Shown here in pieces: positions 23,717 through 32,790 of a stretch of 64,000 nt of DNA (the stretch's first letter is position 1; each line of letters opens with the position of its first letter). The stretch comes from Pleurodeles waltl (taxonomy: Eukaryota > Chordata > Amphibia > Caudata > Salamandridae). The position numbers and the translations under genes were made by a program. The notes beneath the pieces were generated by a model that saw nothing but the letters and a program-made list of their open reading frames with translations, was not told the origin of the DNA and did not search any database. The stretch is from NCBI RefSeq assembly GCF_031143425.1, contig NC_090447.1, forward strand, positions 848,909,760-848,973,759. Direction: 5' to 3'.

Positions 23717-26700
23717 ATGGCTCATGTGTCTGGGGAAAGGGCCCCTGCCTTCACATCGGAGGAGTTGGATAAACTATTGGATGAGATCCTCCCCCAGTCC
23801 ACGCTACTCTACGGTCCTCCGGACAAACAGGTGAGTACACTGTGAGCATGCTGTATGGGCAATGCCTGTTTGGAGTGGTGTGGATGGAAGATACGGGGGG
23901 GAGATGAGGCCTGCATGATCGGACGGTGAGTGTATGTGCGTCAAGGCAAGGGTGGGAACGTTGGACAATGACTTTGACGGTCCGGACGGTTAAAGTTTTA
24001 CATTTTCCCCTGTACTATTCCCCTAGGTCAGCGCCCACCAGAAGAAGGATATTTGGCGTAACATCGCCAAGGACGTCCGGACCCTGGGGGTCCACCACAG
24101 ACGGAGCACCCACTGCCGTAAAAGATGGGAGGACATTCGCCTCTGGAGCAAGAAGACGGCGGAGGCCCAGCTGGGGATGGCCTCCCAACGTGGGAGGGGT
24201 GCCTGTCGCACCATGACCCCCCTGATGTTCCGGATCCTGGCAGTGGCGTATCCGGAGTTGGATGGGCGCTTGCGGACATCACAGCAGCCACAAGGGGGTG
24301 AGAACCGTCACCTCTATCTGACTCTGCGCGCATTGGAGGTGTCTGGGTGGGGGAGCTGAGCAGTGGGTTCCCCTAGGCTAGGGTGAGCTTTGTAGGCAAG
24401 GGCCCTTTGTGAGGCAGGCTAAGTGGCACCCCAACCCCACCAGTTGTAAGGGCCATCTACACCTAGTCAGGCTCCGGTGACTTCCATGTGTACAGCAATC
24501 GGGCATTGGCCATGTACCCCATGTCCCTGTGATTAATTAGGGAACTCTAAGTGCATGGCGGAGAAGTGTGGCACAATGGTTAGAGCGGCAGACCCTGAAG
24601 CAGAGATCTGGCTCAAGACCAGGGTTCAAGTCCCGCTTCGGCAGGTCTTGGGCTCAATTCCCTTGGACCAGATAATTCTCACCTCAGTGCCTAATCTAAT
24701 TAATGGGTCCCACTCTGCAACTCTGGGCAATAGTTTGCTTAATCTCCACAATGGTCCCAACAGCGATTGGATGCCTGGCTTCACCCTGGGGGTGCCCAGG
24801 AGTGGGCACCTCACAGGGAAAAGCCAGGAGGGGTTCCATAGCGGTATGAGTACAGCGCCTTGAGACCCTAACGGGTGAGTAGTGTGCTATACAAGTGCAA
24901 ATTTACATTTACATGGCATAGTGCAGAGGGCTGCTGTGTCTGTAGTGTCCGCCGACAGTAGCGGTACTGTATGCACTGAACATGTCTTTCTTCTTTCTTC
25001 CCCCACTCTTTTTGTGCTCTCCCTGTTCTTGTGTGCATTAGCATCATCAGGCGGAGGAGCTTTGCCACCGGAGCAGGAGAGAGCTGCATCCCACATGGCC
25101 CTGGAGGGTGAGATAACGGAGTCTGAAGTCACCAGTGGGACGGAGGGCGAGGGGAGCTCCACGGCGGGGACAGGAGCTGAGACCAGCGACACCGACTCTT
25201 CCTCTCATGGGAGCTCCCTTGCGGTGGCGGGCCCCTCTGTGCCCACCGCATCTACAGGTATAGCCGCCACCCCACCTACCAGCACCGCCCTCCCAGCAGC
25301 CCCTCAGCGTCTGTCCCGTGGCCGCTCACCCAGGAGGGTAGGCATCTCCTTCGCCCCAGGCACCTCAGGCCCTGCCCCAGTCAGCCCTGCTGCCCTCAGT
25401 GAGGAGGCTATTGACCTCCTGAGATCCCTCACTGTTGGGCAGTCTACCATTCTGAATGCCATCCAGGGTGTAGAGAGGCAGTTGCAACAGACAAATGCAT
25501 ACCTGGAGGGCATTCATTCTGGCCAGGCAGCCCAACAGCGAGCATTTCAGGCTCTGGCCTCTGCACTGAGGCAGCCATTGTCCCTGTGTCCAGCCTCCCC
25601 CCTCCAACTTCCTCCACCTAGACCCAGTACCTCAGCCTATCCCAAGCACACCATCAGACCAGCATGCACACACCTCAACACACAAGGGTGGCTCTGGCAA
25701 ACATAAGCACCACACATCCCACAAGCACTCACACAAGCATCATACCCATGCACACATGCCAACATCCACTGCCTCCACTGTGTCCCCCTCATCCACGTCT
25801 CCCTCCTCCCTCCCTGTCACGTCTCCACTCACACCTGCATGCACTACACCTTCAGCCACTACCTCTATCACCAGCACGCCCATCAACACACACCGCTCAC
25901 GTGCACTCAATGCCCCACCACCATTCACACATCCCCTGTCTCCATTCCCAGTGTGTCTGTGAGCCCTCCTCCCAAACTACACAAATGCAGTCACACACCC
26001 ACCCAACAGCCATCCACCTCATGACAGCCTCCAGCCCATGCACCTTTACCCAAAGTCAGCATACGAACACCTCCTACAACCACTACCTCTTTCTCCACTC
26101 CCAAACCCCCTCCATCTACCCATCCCAGTGTGTCAAAAAAGCTTTTCCTCTCAAATTTTGACCTCTTCCCTACACCTCCACCCCCATCCGTCCCCTAGGG
26201 CCCGCATTTCCAGGTCCCAACCCAGGACCTCAGCACCCACATCACTGGGCACAGTGGTGCCAGCAATATCCAGGTTCTGGAGTGCGCCAAGCAACAGAGC
26301 TGCCAGTGTCCCAAGGAGCGAGTCCAAGGACATTCCCCCACCTCCAAAACAGAAGAAGTTGCCCACATCCCGGAGGGAAAAGGCCAAAACACCTGCCACC
26401 AAGGGCTCAGCCAAGACAATAGTTGGGAGTGGCAAGACAGCTGCGCCACCATCCAAGGTGGGGAAGGGCCTGAAAAAGAAAGGCAAGTTAACGTCGCCGC
26501 CAACCTGCACGACGGACAAGACTGCCACCGGCACCGCCACATGCACCGCCACCACAGACACCGCTGGCAGCACCCCAGATACTGAGCCCTTCACCAGCAC
26601 CGCAGACACTGTGCCCTTCAGCAGCACCGCAGTCAGTGAGCCCGCCACCAGCAGCGCCACTCATGACACCGCCGCAAGCACCACGGTCAGTGAGCCCGCC

Positions 26701-26829
26701 ACCAGCACCGCTGCTCATGACACCGCCGCCAGCACGGCAGTCAGTGAGGCAGCCACCAGGACGGCAGTCAGTGAGCCAGCCACCAGCGCGGCAGTCAGTG
26801 AGCCAGCCACCTGCACCGCGGCCCAATGA
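23717..26829 (+). pseudogene. Harb-1 myb2: second Myb/SANT gene, late frameshifts
   Basis: Exon 1 (23717-23830, 38 codons) reads ERAPAFTSEELDKLLDEILP and ends at GTGAGT. Exon 2 (24027-24297, 271 bp) completes the domain with HCRKRWEDIR and TPLMFRILAVAYPELDGRL. Exon 3 starts at 25042 after a TAG acceptor; the spliced frame reads ASSGGGALPPEQERAA and is Ser/Thr/Pro-rich. It contains a helical block, AIDLLRSLTVGQSTILNAIQ (about 25406-25465). Near 25600 the frame shifts relative to Harb-2, and a Thr/Ala-rich tail with KTATGTAT-type repeats ends at 26829. The N-terminal 290 codons are intact. A SINE occupies intron 2. Confidence 0.78.
24560..24911 (+). mobile_element. tRNA-derived SINE with LINE-like tail
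   Basis: A 352-bp SINE flanked by CATGGC (24554-24559 and 24912-24917). The head has a pol III box A (TGGCACAATGG, 24569-24579) and box B (GGTTCAAGTCC, 24623-24633, one base off consensus) at tRNA spacing. The body is unrelated to tRNA. The tail, GCGCCTTGAGACCCTAACGG at 24855-24874, ends in TTTACA repeats. It closely matches the 3' end of the L2-type LINE at 30926-30992, the likely source of its mobilising machinery. It lies in sense inside Harb-1 myb2 intron 2; Harb-2 lacks it at the matching site. Confidence 0.87.
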
Positions 26830-27003
26830 CCGCCCGCAAGCACTGCCGCTACTGACCCCGCCGCCAGCACCGCCAGCGGGCATGCAACATCCTGAGCCAG
26901 TGGCACCACCGCAGACATGGCTGCCATCCCCAGTGGTCATTCCTACAAGGCTGGTGGTCAGTTCCAGGGGCCTGGGCAGCTTCCATGTTGCCCCACCGTC
27001 AGT

Positions 27004-27450
27004 GGAGTATCTCATCCACTACCTCAGTCCTTGGCATGATGAGGCACTCTGGGCATAAATCCCCCTCCAGAACCAGTGGAGAAAGGCATCCCTACCTCAG
27101 TCCTTGGCACCAGGCCCCATGGGCACCAGGCCCCCTCCAGAACCAGTGGAGAGAAACATCGACTACCTCTGTCCTTGGCAGGATGAAGCACTCTGGGCAC
27201 AAAGTCCCCTCCAGAACCAGTGGAGAAAGGCATCCACTACCTCAGTCCTTGGCAGGATGAAGCACTCTGGGCACAAAGCCCCCTCCAGAACCAGTGGAGA
27301 AAGGCATCCACTACCTCAGTCCTTGGCAGGATGAAGCACTCTGGGCACCAGGCCCCCTCCAGAACCAGTGAAGAGAACCATCCACTCACCCTATCCTTGG
27401 CAGGATGAAGCACTCTGGGCACCAGGCCCCCTCCAGAACCAGTGGAGACT
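27004..27450 (+). repeat. Harb-1 minisatellite A, about 73-bp unit
   Basis: About six tandem copies of a unit containing CCCTCCAGAACCAGTGGAG and CTTGGCAGGATGAAGCACTC. It lies downstream of the myb2 stop and inside transposase intron 1. The copies are similar enough to suggest recent expansion. Confidence 0.85.
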
Positions 27451-27890
27451 GTTATCCACTTGAGAGACTGTGGCTTTGCACTCCCCAGGATAAAGCAGTA
27501 GGCAAACCACCCACTTGAGAGACTTGAGGGATTGTGGCTTTGCACTCCCCAGGATACAGCAGTGGGCAAACCACCCACTTGAGAGACTTGAGAGACTGTG
27601 CCTTTGCACTCCCCAGGATAAAGCAGTGTGCAAACCACCCACTGTAGAGACTTGAGAGACTGTGGTTTTGCACTCCCCAGGATGAAGCAGTGGGCAAACC
27701 AACCACTGTAGGGACTTGAGAGATTGTGGCTTTGCACTCCCCAGGATAAAGCAGTGGGCAAACTACCCACTTGAGAGACTTGAGAGACTGTGGCTTTGCA
27801 CTCCCCAGGATAAAGCAGTGGGCAAACCATCCACTGGAGAGACTTGAGAGACTGTGGCTGTGCACTCCCCAGGATACATCAATGGGCATG
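27451..27890 (+). repeat. Harb-1 minisatellite B, about 60-64-bp unit
   Basis: About seven copies of a unit containing GACTTGAGAGACTGTGGC, TTTGCACTCCCCAGGAT and GTGGGCAAACCACCCACT. The same unit type recurs at the matching place in Harb-2 (51740-52060) and in a fused form in Harb-3 (38470-39010). Confidence 0.87.
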
Positions 27891-28130
27891 GAGCCCCCTC
27901 CTGGAACTGGCGTTGTGCACTCATCCGGCTGAGGTGCCCCCCGTTCCCTTCCCCCCGAGGTGCCTGTTTTTTTTCGATCTGATGCCCCTGCAGTGTTCTC
28001 TCCGTTTCAATCGGGTATCGAGTGTGGCCTCACCCATGCATTTTGGGCCCAGTGGTCCACGGACTATATAGGTGCAGTACCTGGACTTGAATTCTTGGTG
28101 TTCATATTTGTTTATAGTGCATATAACTTT

Positions 28131-28411
28131 TTGACTATTGGATTTTTCTTGATTACAATGGTCGCAATCATTTCCTTTCGTCCTTGAGTTCTTCCATTGG
28201 GGGTTGGGGGGTGTAAATGTCATGTTACTGCATGTATTTGTGTGTATGTTGTTGTGAGTGAGGATGGGGGTGGGGGTGTTGTGTGTGTGTGTCACTCTCT
28301 TTTTCCTCCCCTGTGTTGTAGGTGCAGTACTCACCGTGGTCGTCACTGCCGTCGGTCGTGCTCCTGGTAGAGGAGCAGGAAGACAATCGCAGGGAGTATT
28401 TGGAGTTCAGG
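28131..28411 (+). repeat. 280-bp segment duplicated at 32254-32533
   Basis: This block of the Harb-1 right end includes the end of transposase exon 1 and its donor site. It recurs 4.12 kb downstream with only about four differences noticed by eye, including one single-base indel. The copy shares the same premature stop in the transposase exon. Confidence 0.88.
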
Positions 28412-28717
28412 TTCCATGGCGTCCTCGTTCCTCATGTGTTGTGTAGAGGTGAGTGTTTTCCCTTCCACGTCCTGTTACCGCCGTGTTTTTGTTCGCGTTT
28501 ATCCGCCCCGGAAAAGGTGGCGGATTGGCCTGTCATAATAGTGTGGGCGGTACATTGACTTCCATCTGTCTGTTGGCGGTGACCGCCATGCTGTTTGTTT
28601 GTACCGCCGTGGTTGTCGGAGTTTTAAAGTGGCTGTCTATGTTGGCAGTTTCTGCCGTGGTCATAATTCCATTTTTTTTCCGCTTTACCACCGACCGTCA
28701 GGGTTGTAATGAGGGCC

Positions 28718-30925
28718 TTAATGACTTAACTCCAGGCCAATAGGTTTTTCTATAGAAAAATATTATTTTCTTAATTTATTTTAGAACCACAAGATTCAAA
28801 TTGCAGGTAAATGCATTGAGTGTAAGGTACTTTGCATAGGTAAAAATAGGACTTTGAATTAAAACAGTAATGTACACAGTTTGGCATAAAATGGCAATAA
28901 GCTATTTTAAAAGTGGACAATGCAAAATTCAACATTTTCTGGGGGCGGTAAGAACAGGTTAGTGTTTGAGGTAAGTAAAGCACTTACAAGTTCAGTCTCC
29001 GGGGCATAGGCAGCCCGCCGTTGAGGGTTCAAGTCAACCCCAAACACCCAGCACCAGCAACACAGGGCAGGTCAGGTGCAGAGGTCGAAGAGGGGCCATA
29101 ATAACATAGGCGCCTATGGAGACTAGGGGTGCTCCGGTTCCAGTCTGCTAGCAGGTAAGTACCTGCGTCCTTGGGGAGCAGACTAGGGGGGTTTTGTAGA
29201 GCACTGGATGGGTCCCAAGCAGGCACACAAAATACTCCCTCAGTAGCACAGGGGCGGCCGAGTGCAGTGTGCCAACAAGACATCGGGTTTTATATAGAAA
29301 TCAATGGAGGGACCAGGGGGTCACTCAGACGTTGCAGGCAGGGCACAGGGTGGCTTCTCGGGCCAGCCACCGGCTGGGCAAGGGTGAGGGCAGCCTGCTG
29401 GTCACTGCTGCACCTGTGGTTGGTTTTTCACAGGCCTTGGGGCTGCGGGTGCAGCGCTTCTTCCAGGCGTCGGGTGTCTTTGTTACCGGACAGTCGCAGT
29501 CCGGGGGTCCTTGGGATTCCCTCTGCAGGCGTTGTTGTGTGGGTGCAGAGAGGTTGGCTCAGGGTGGACATGTAGTCGGAGTTGCCTGGGGGTCCTCTCT
29601 GCGGCATTGGTTTCTCTGGACACGGGCCATGGGCATCGGTGCAGAGTGGTGGGGACTCACGCTTCTAGAGTGAGGTGAAAGTCCCTTTAAAGATGGTTTC
29701 TTCTTGGTGCTTTAGAACGGGGCACTGTCCACAGGAGTTTCTTGGTCCTTTGGAGTTGCAGGGCAGTCCTCTGAGTCAGCAGAGGTCGCTGGGCCCGAAG
29801 GATGCGTTGCAGTTGCAGGTTCTTTGAATCAGGAGACAGGCTGGTAGGGCTGGGGCCAAAGCAGTTGTCGTCTCCTTCTTCTCTGTGGGGTTTTCAGGTC
29901 AGCAGTCCTTCTTCTTGTTAGGTCGCCAGGAATCTGATTTCCTGGGTCCAGGGTCACCCCTAAATACTAAATTTAGGGGGGTGTTTAGGGCTGGAGGGCA
30001 GCAGCCAATGGCTATTGTCCCTGAGGGTGGCTACACCCTCCTTGTGCCTCCTCCCTTTGGGGGAGGGAGGATCCCTAATCTTATTGGGGGGCTAAATCCT
30101 CCAAAGCAAGATAGAGGATTTTCTAAGGAGGGGGGTCACATCAGCTCTGGTCACCTTAGGGGTGGATCTAGCTGAGGGGGTGGCTCCTTGTTTTTCTCAC
30201 TATGTCCACGGACTTGCCATCAAAAGTGGGTGCTGTGTCCGGTGGGCGGGCATCTCCACCAGCTGGAGTGTCCTGGGGCGTTGCAAGACTAGGCTTGAGC
30301 CTCTGAAGTTCACCGCCAGGTGTTACAGTTTCTGCAGGGGGAGGTGTGAAGCACCTCCACCCAGGACAGGCTTTGTTCCTGGTCACAGAGTGCACAAAGG
30401 CACTCACCCCATGTGGCCAGAAACTAGTCTGGAAGTGGCAGGCTGGCAGAGACCGGTCAGCCTAGCAGTTGGCCTGGCATGCAGCTGGCATCTTTAAGAT
30501 GCCCTCTGTGTGCATTTCTCAATACATTTTATTGTGCTGAGATGTTTGATACCAAACTTCCCAGTGTTCAGTGTAGCCATTATGGAACTGTGGAGTTTGT
30601 GTTTGACAAACTCCCAGACCATATACTCTTTATGGCTACCCCGCACTTACAATGTCTAAGAATTGGCTTAGACACTGTAGGGGCATAGTGCTCATGCAGC
30701 TATACCCTCACTTTTGGTATAGTGCACCCTGCCTTAGGGCTGCAAGGCCTGCTAGAGGGGTGACTCACCTATGCCACAGGCAGTGGGTCGTGGGCATGGC
30801 ACTCTAAGGGAAGTGCCATGTCGACTTAGTTTTTTTTCTCCTTACCAGCACACACAAGCTGTGAGGCAGTGTGCATGTGCTGAGTGAGGGGTCCCCAGGG
30901 TGGCATAATACATGCTGCATCCCTT
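28718..30925 (+). repeat. Unclassified repeat, right part; no gene seen
   Basis: Continues the sequence interrupted at 20134 by Harb-1. About 2.2 kb with no coding region, first AT-rich (28740-28960), then GC-rich with CAGG and GGTC words. No inverted ends or recognised domains. Minus-strand sequence starting at about 33224 (TGTAGGAAAATGCC) may be the far end of the same repeat. Confidence 0.35.
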
Positions 30926-32253
30926 CAATCAATCAATCAATCACTGCATTTGTAAAGCACGCTACATACCCGCGAGGGTCTCAAGGCGCTGGGGCGGGGG
31001 GTGCTACTGGTCAAAGAGCCAGGTCTTGAAGAGTCTTCTGAAGGCCAGCAGGTCCTGGGTCTGTCGTAGGATGGTGGGGAGAGTGTTCCAGGTCTTGGCG
31101 GCGAGGTAGGAGAAGGATCTGCCACCGGCGGTGGTTTTTCGGATGCGGGGGACTGTGGCGAGGGCGAGGTTGTCTGAGCGGAGGCTTCGGGTGGGGGTGT
31201 GCAAGCTGAGTCGGTTGTTGAGGTAGGTGGGTCCGGTGTTGTGCAGTGCTTTGTGTGCGTGGATCAGGAGCTTGAAGGTGATCCTTTTGTTGACGGGGAG
31301 CCAGTGCAGGCCTCTCAGGTGGAGTGTGATGTGGCTGCGGCAGGGGACATCGAGGATGAGTCGGGCCGAGGCGTTCTGGATGCGTTGGAGTCGTCTCAGG
31401 AGCTTGTTTGTAGTTCCTGAGTAGAGGGCGTTCCCGTAGTTGAGTCTGTTGGTGATGAGGGCCTGGGTGACGGATTTTCTCGTGTTGAGGGGGATCCATT
31501 TGAAGATCCTGCGGAGCATACGGAGGGTGTTGAAGCCGGACGCGGAGACGGCGTTGTCTTGCCTGGTCATGGAGAGAGTGGAGTCAAGGATGACCCCCAG
31601 GTTGCGTGCGTGGTCCGTGGGTTCCGGGGCTGTGCCTAGTAAAGTGGGCCACCATGAGTCGTCCCAGGCTGATGGGGTGGGTCCGAGAATGAGGACCTCC
31701 GTCTTGTCTGAGTTCAGCTTCAGTCTGCTGTCCTTCATCCAGTCGGCTACGGCCTTCATTCCTCGGTGGAGGTTAGCTTTGGCGGTGTGGGGATCTTTGG
31801 TGAGGGATACGATCAGCTGGGTGTCGTCGGCGTAGGAGATGATGTTGAGGTTGTGTTGTCGTGCGACGTGGGCGAGGGGGGCCATGTAGATATTGAACAG
31901 TGTCGGGCTGAGGGAGGATCCCTGTGGGACGCCGCAGATGATCTCGGTGGTTTTGGAGCGGAAGGGTGGGAGGCGGACGCTCTGGGTTCTGCTGGAGAGG
32001 AAGGATGTGGTCCAGGCCCTTCTCTTGGATACCGGCGTCATGGAGGCGTGCTGATGGGTGCGGTGGCAGACCGTGTCAAAGGCTGCTGATAGGTCCAGGA
32101 GGATGAGGGCGGCTGTTTCTCCTTTGTTCATCAGGGTCCGGATGTCATCAGTGGCGGCGATGAGGGCGGTCTCGGTGTTGTGGTTACTGCGAAAACCGGA
32201 TTGGGAAGGGTCCAGGATGTTGTTGACTTCGAGGTCACTTTTGCCGTCCAAGT
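30926..32253 (-). mobile_element. L2-1: 5'-truncated L2/CR1-type LINE
   Basis: A minus-strand non-LTR element with a 1.25-kb RT coding region and a very short 3' UTR. The 3' end at 30992-30926 has GCGCCTTGAGACCC, then a (TTGA)n tail, typical of L2-like elements. The endonuclease and N-terminal RT are absent. The 5' junction is a 7-base overlap (TTGACTA, 32254-32260) with the duplicated Harb-1 block. No clear target duplication was found. Confidence 0.83.
31004..32253 (-). pseudogene. L2-1 reverse transcriptase, truncated
   Basis: An open frame of about 415 codons without a native start. It reads NNILDPSQSGFRSNHNTETA, ALILLDLSAAFDTV (first catalytic Asp), GVPQGSSLSPTLFNIYM and YADDTQLIVS (catalytic YADD). 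The C-terminal region follows, ending AGGRSFSYLAAKTWNTLP and FKTWLFDQ. A short stretch after DTVCH (about 32060-31985) looks like another frame bounded by two compensating shifts. Motif order matches L2/CR1 clade RT. Lacking its 5' half, it is not autonomous, but the frame stays open, so the insertion is probably fairly young. Confidence 0.85.
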
Positions 32254-32533
32254 TGACTAATGGATTTTTCTTGATTACAATGGTCGCAATCATTTCCTTT
32301 CGTCCTTGAGTTCTTCCATTGGGGGTTGGGGGGTGTAAATGTCATGTTACTGCATGTATTTGTGTGTATGTTGTTGTGAGTGAGGATGGGGGTGGGGGTG
32401 TTGTGTGTGTGTGTCACTCTCTTTTTCCTCCCCTGTGTTGTAGGTGCAGTACTCACCGTGGTCGTCACCGCCATCGGTCGTGCTCCTGGTAGAGGAGCAG
32501 GAAGACAATCGCAGGGAGTATTTGGAGTTCAGG
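32254..32533 (+). repeat. Second copy of the 280-bp Harb-1 block
   Basis: Near-identical to 28131-28411. It is joined on the left to the truncated 5' end of L2-1 and on the right to unrelated GC-rich DNA. No Harbinger terminus or TSD surrounds it, so it is not a separate transposon insertion. Confidence 0.88.
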
Positions 32534-32790
32534 GGTTCTGGTGCTGGGTGCGGTCCAGGCACGGACGGGCTTGACTTAGGCGCGCCTTTGGCGCGCCAGC
32601 GGCGCGCCCGCTTCACGGCCTCCATATGAGGGCAGAGGGAGGGAGGAGCAGCTGGGAGGTGGGAGCGGGGCGGCCAATGGGAGTGAAGGGGGCGGGGCAG
32701 CAGGGGCTCAGGAGCAAGGGAAAAACCCGGGGAAAAACCCGGGGGAAAACCCGGGGAAAAAACGGCGGGAAAAGATGGCGGGAGAGGGAC
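32534..32790 (+). promoter_or_regulatory. CpG-rich promoter-like stretch
   Basis: Contains GGCGCGCC twice (about 32579-32595), a GCGGCGCGCC core, a CCAAT box (GGCCAATGGG, about 32671), GC boxes (GGGGCGGGGC, about 32688), four tandem GGGGAAAAACCC-like units (32715-32760), an E2F-like GGCGGGAAAA and a YY1-like AAGATGGCGG near 32772. This looks like a TATA-less promoter reading rightward. No gene follows: the next 500 bases have an open but unrecognised frame (32834-33289). It could be a retroelement 5' UTR. Confidence 0.45.

Larger units (their letters stand above)
22137..28484 (-). pseudogene. Harb-1 DDE transposase, three exons, broken
   Basis: Exon 1 (28484-28335) encodes MEPELQILPAIVFLLLYQEH and ends at donor GTGAGTAC. 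Its start codon is ACG where Harb-2 has ATG, and a TGA lies five codons before the donor. Exon 2 (23269-22619) starts after CATAG in matching phase and contains GHIPNIIGAIDGTHVALVPP with the first catalytic Asp. A TAG replaces the Trp of VWLIG. A 99-bp intron (22618-22520) follows, its donor mutated from GT to CT. Exon 3 (22519-22137) carries GDSGYP (second Asp), VIERTFG (Glu) and ends YFQ. Frameshifts near 22800 and 23140 add damage. The 5.1-kb first intron contains all of myb2 in antisense. Confidence 0.83.
20135..28717 (+). mobile_element. Harb-1: PIF/Harbinger DNA transposon with three genes
   Basis: This 8,583-bp element has inverted ends GGCCCTAATTACAAC (left) and GGCCCTCATTACAACC (reverse complement of the right end), flanked by TTA at 20132-20134 and 28718-28720. 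It carries myb1 (+, 20731-21658), transposase (-, 22137-28484) and myb2 (+, 23717-26829). Subterminal DNA is rich in GGCGGT and ACCGCC. All three genes are damaged: a frameshift and deletion in myb1, a stop and frameshifts in the transposase, frameshifts in myb2. A SINE sits in myb2 intron 2. It is the same design as Harb-2 and Harb-3 and shares termini with Harb-3. Confidence 0.9.

Noticed and set aside
24569..24640. Possible tRNA gene with box A and box B
   Set aside because: The box spacing is tRNA-like, but the sequence continues into a SINE body with a LINE-type tail and target duplications, and box B is mutated. It is a SINE head.
26151..27015. Minus-strand frames over Harb-1 myb2 exon 3
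   Set aside because: Antisense shadows of a low-complexity Ser/Thr/Ala-rich exon; no homologous frame is kept in Harb-2.
29171..29673. Two 134-codon overlapping plus-strand frames
   Set aside because: No domain or conserved motif, lying in repeat-like DNA. Two equally long overlapping frames point to chance.
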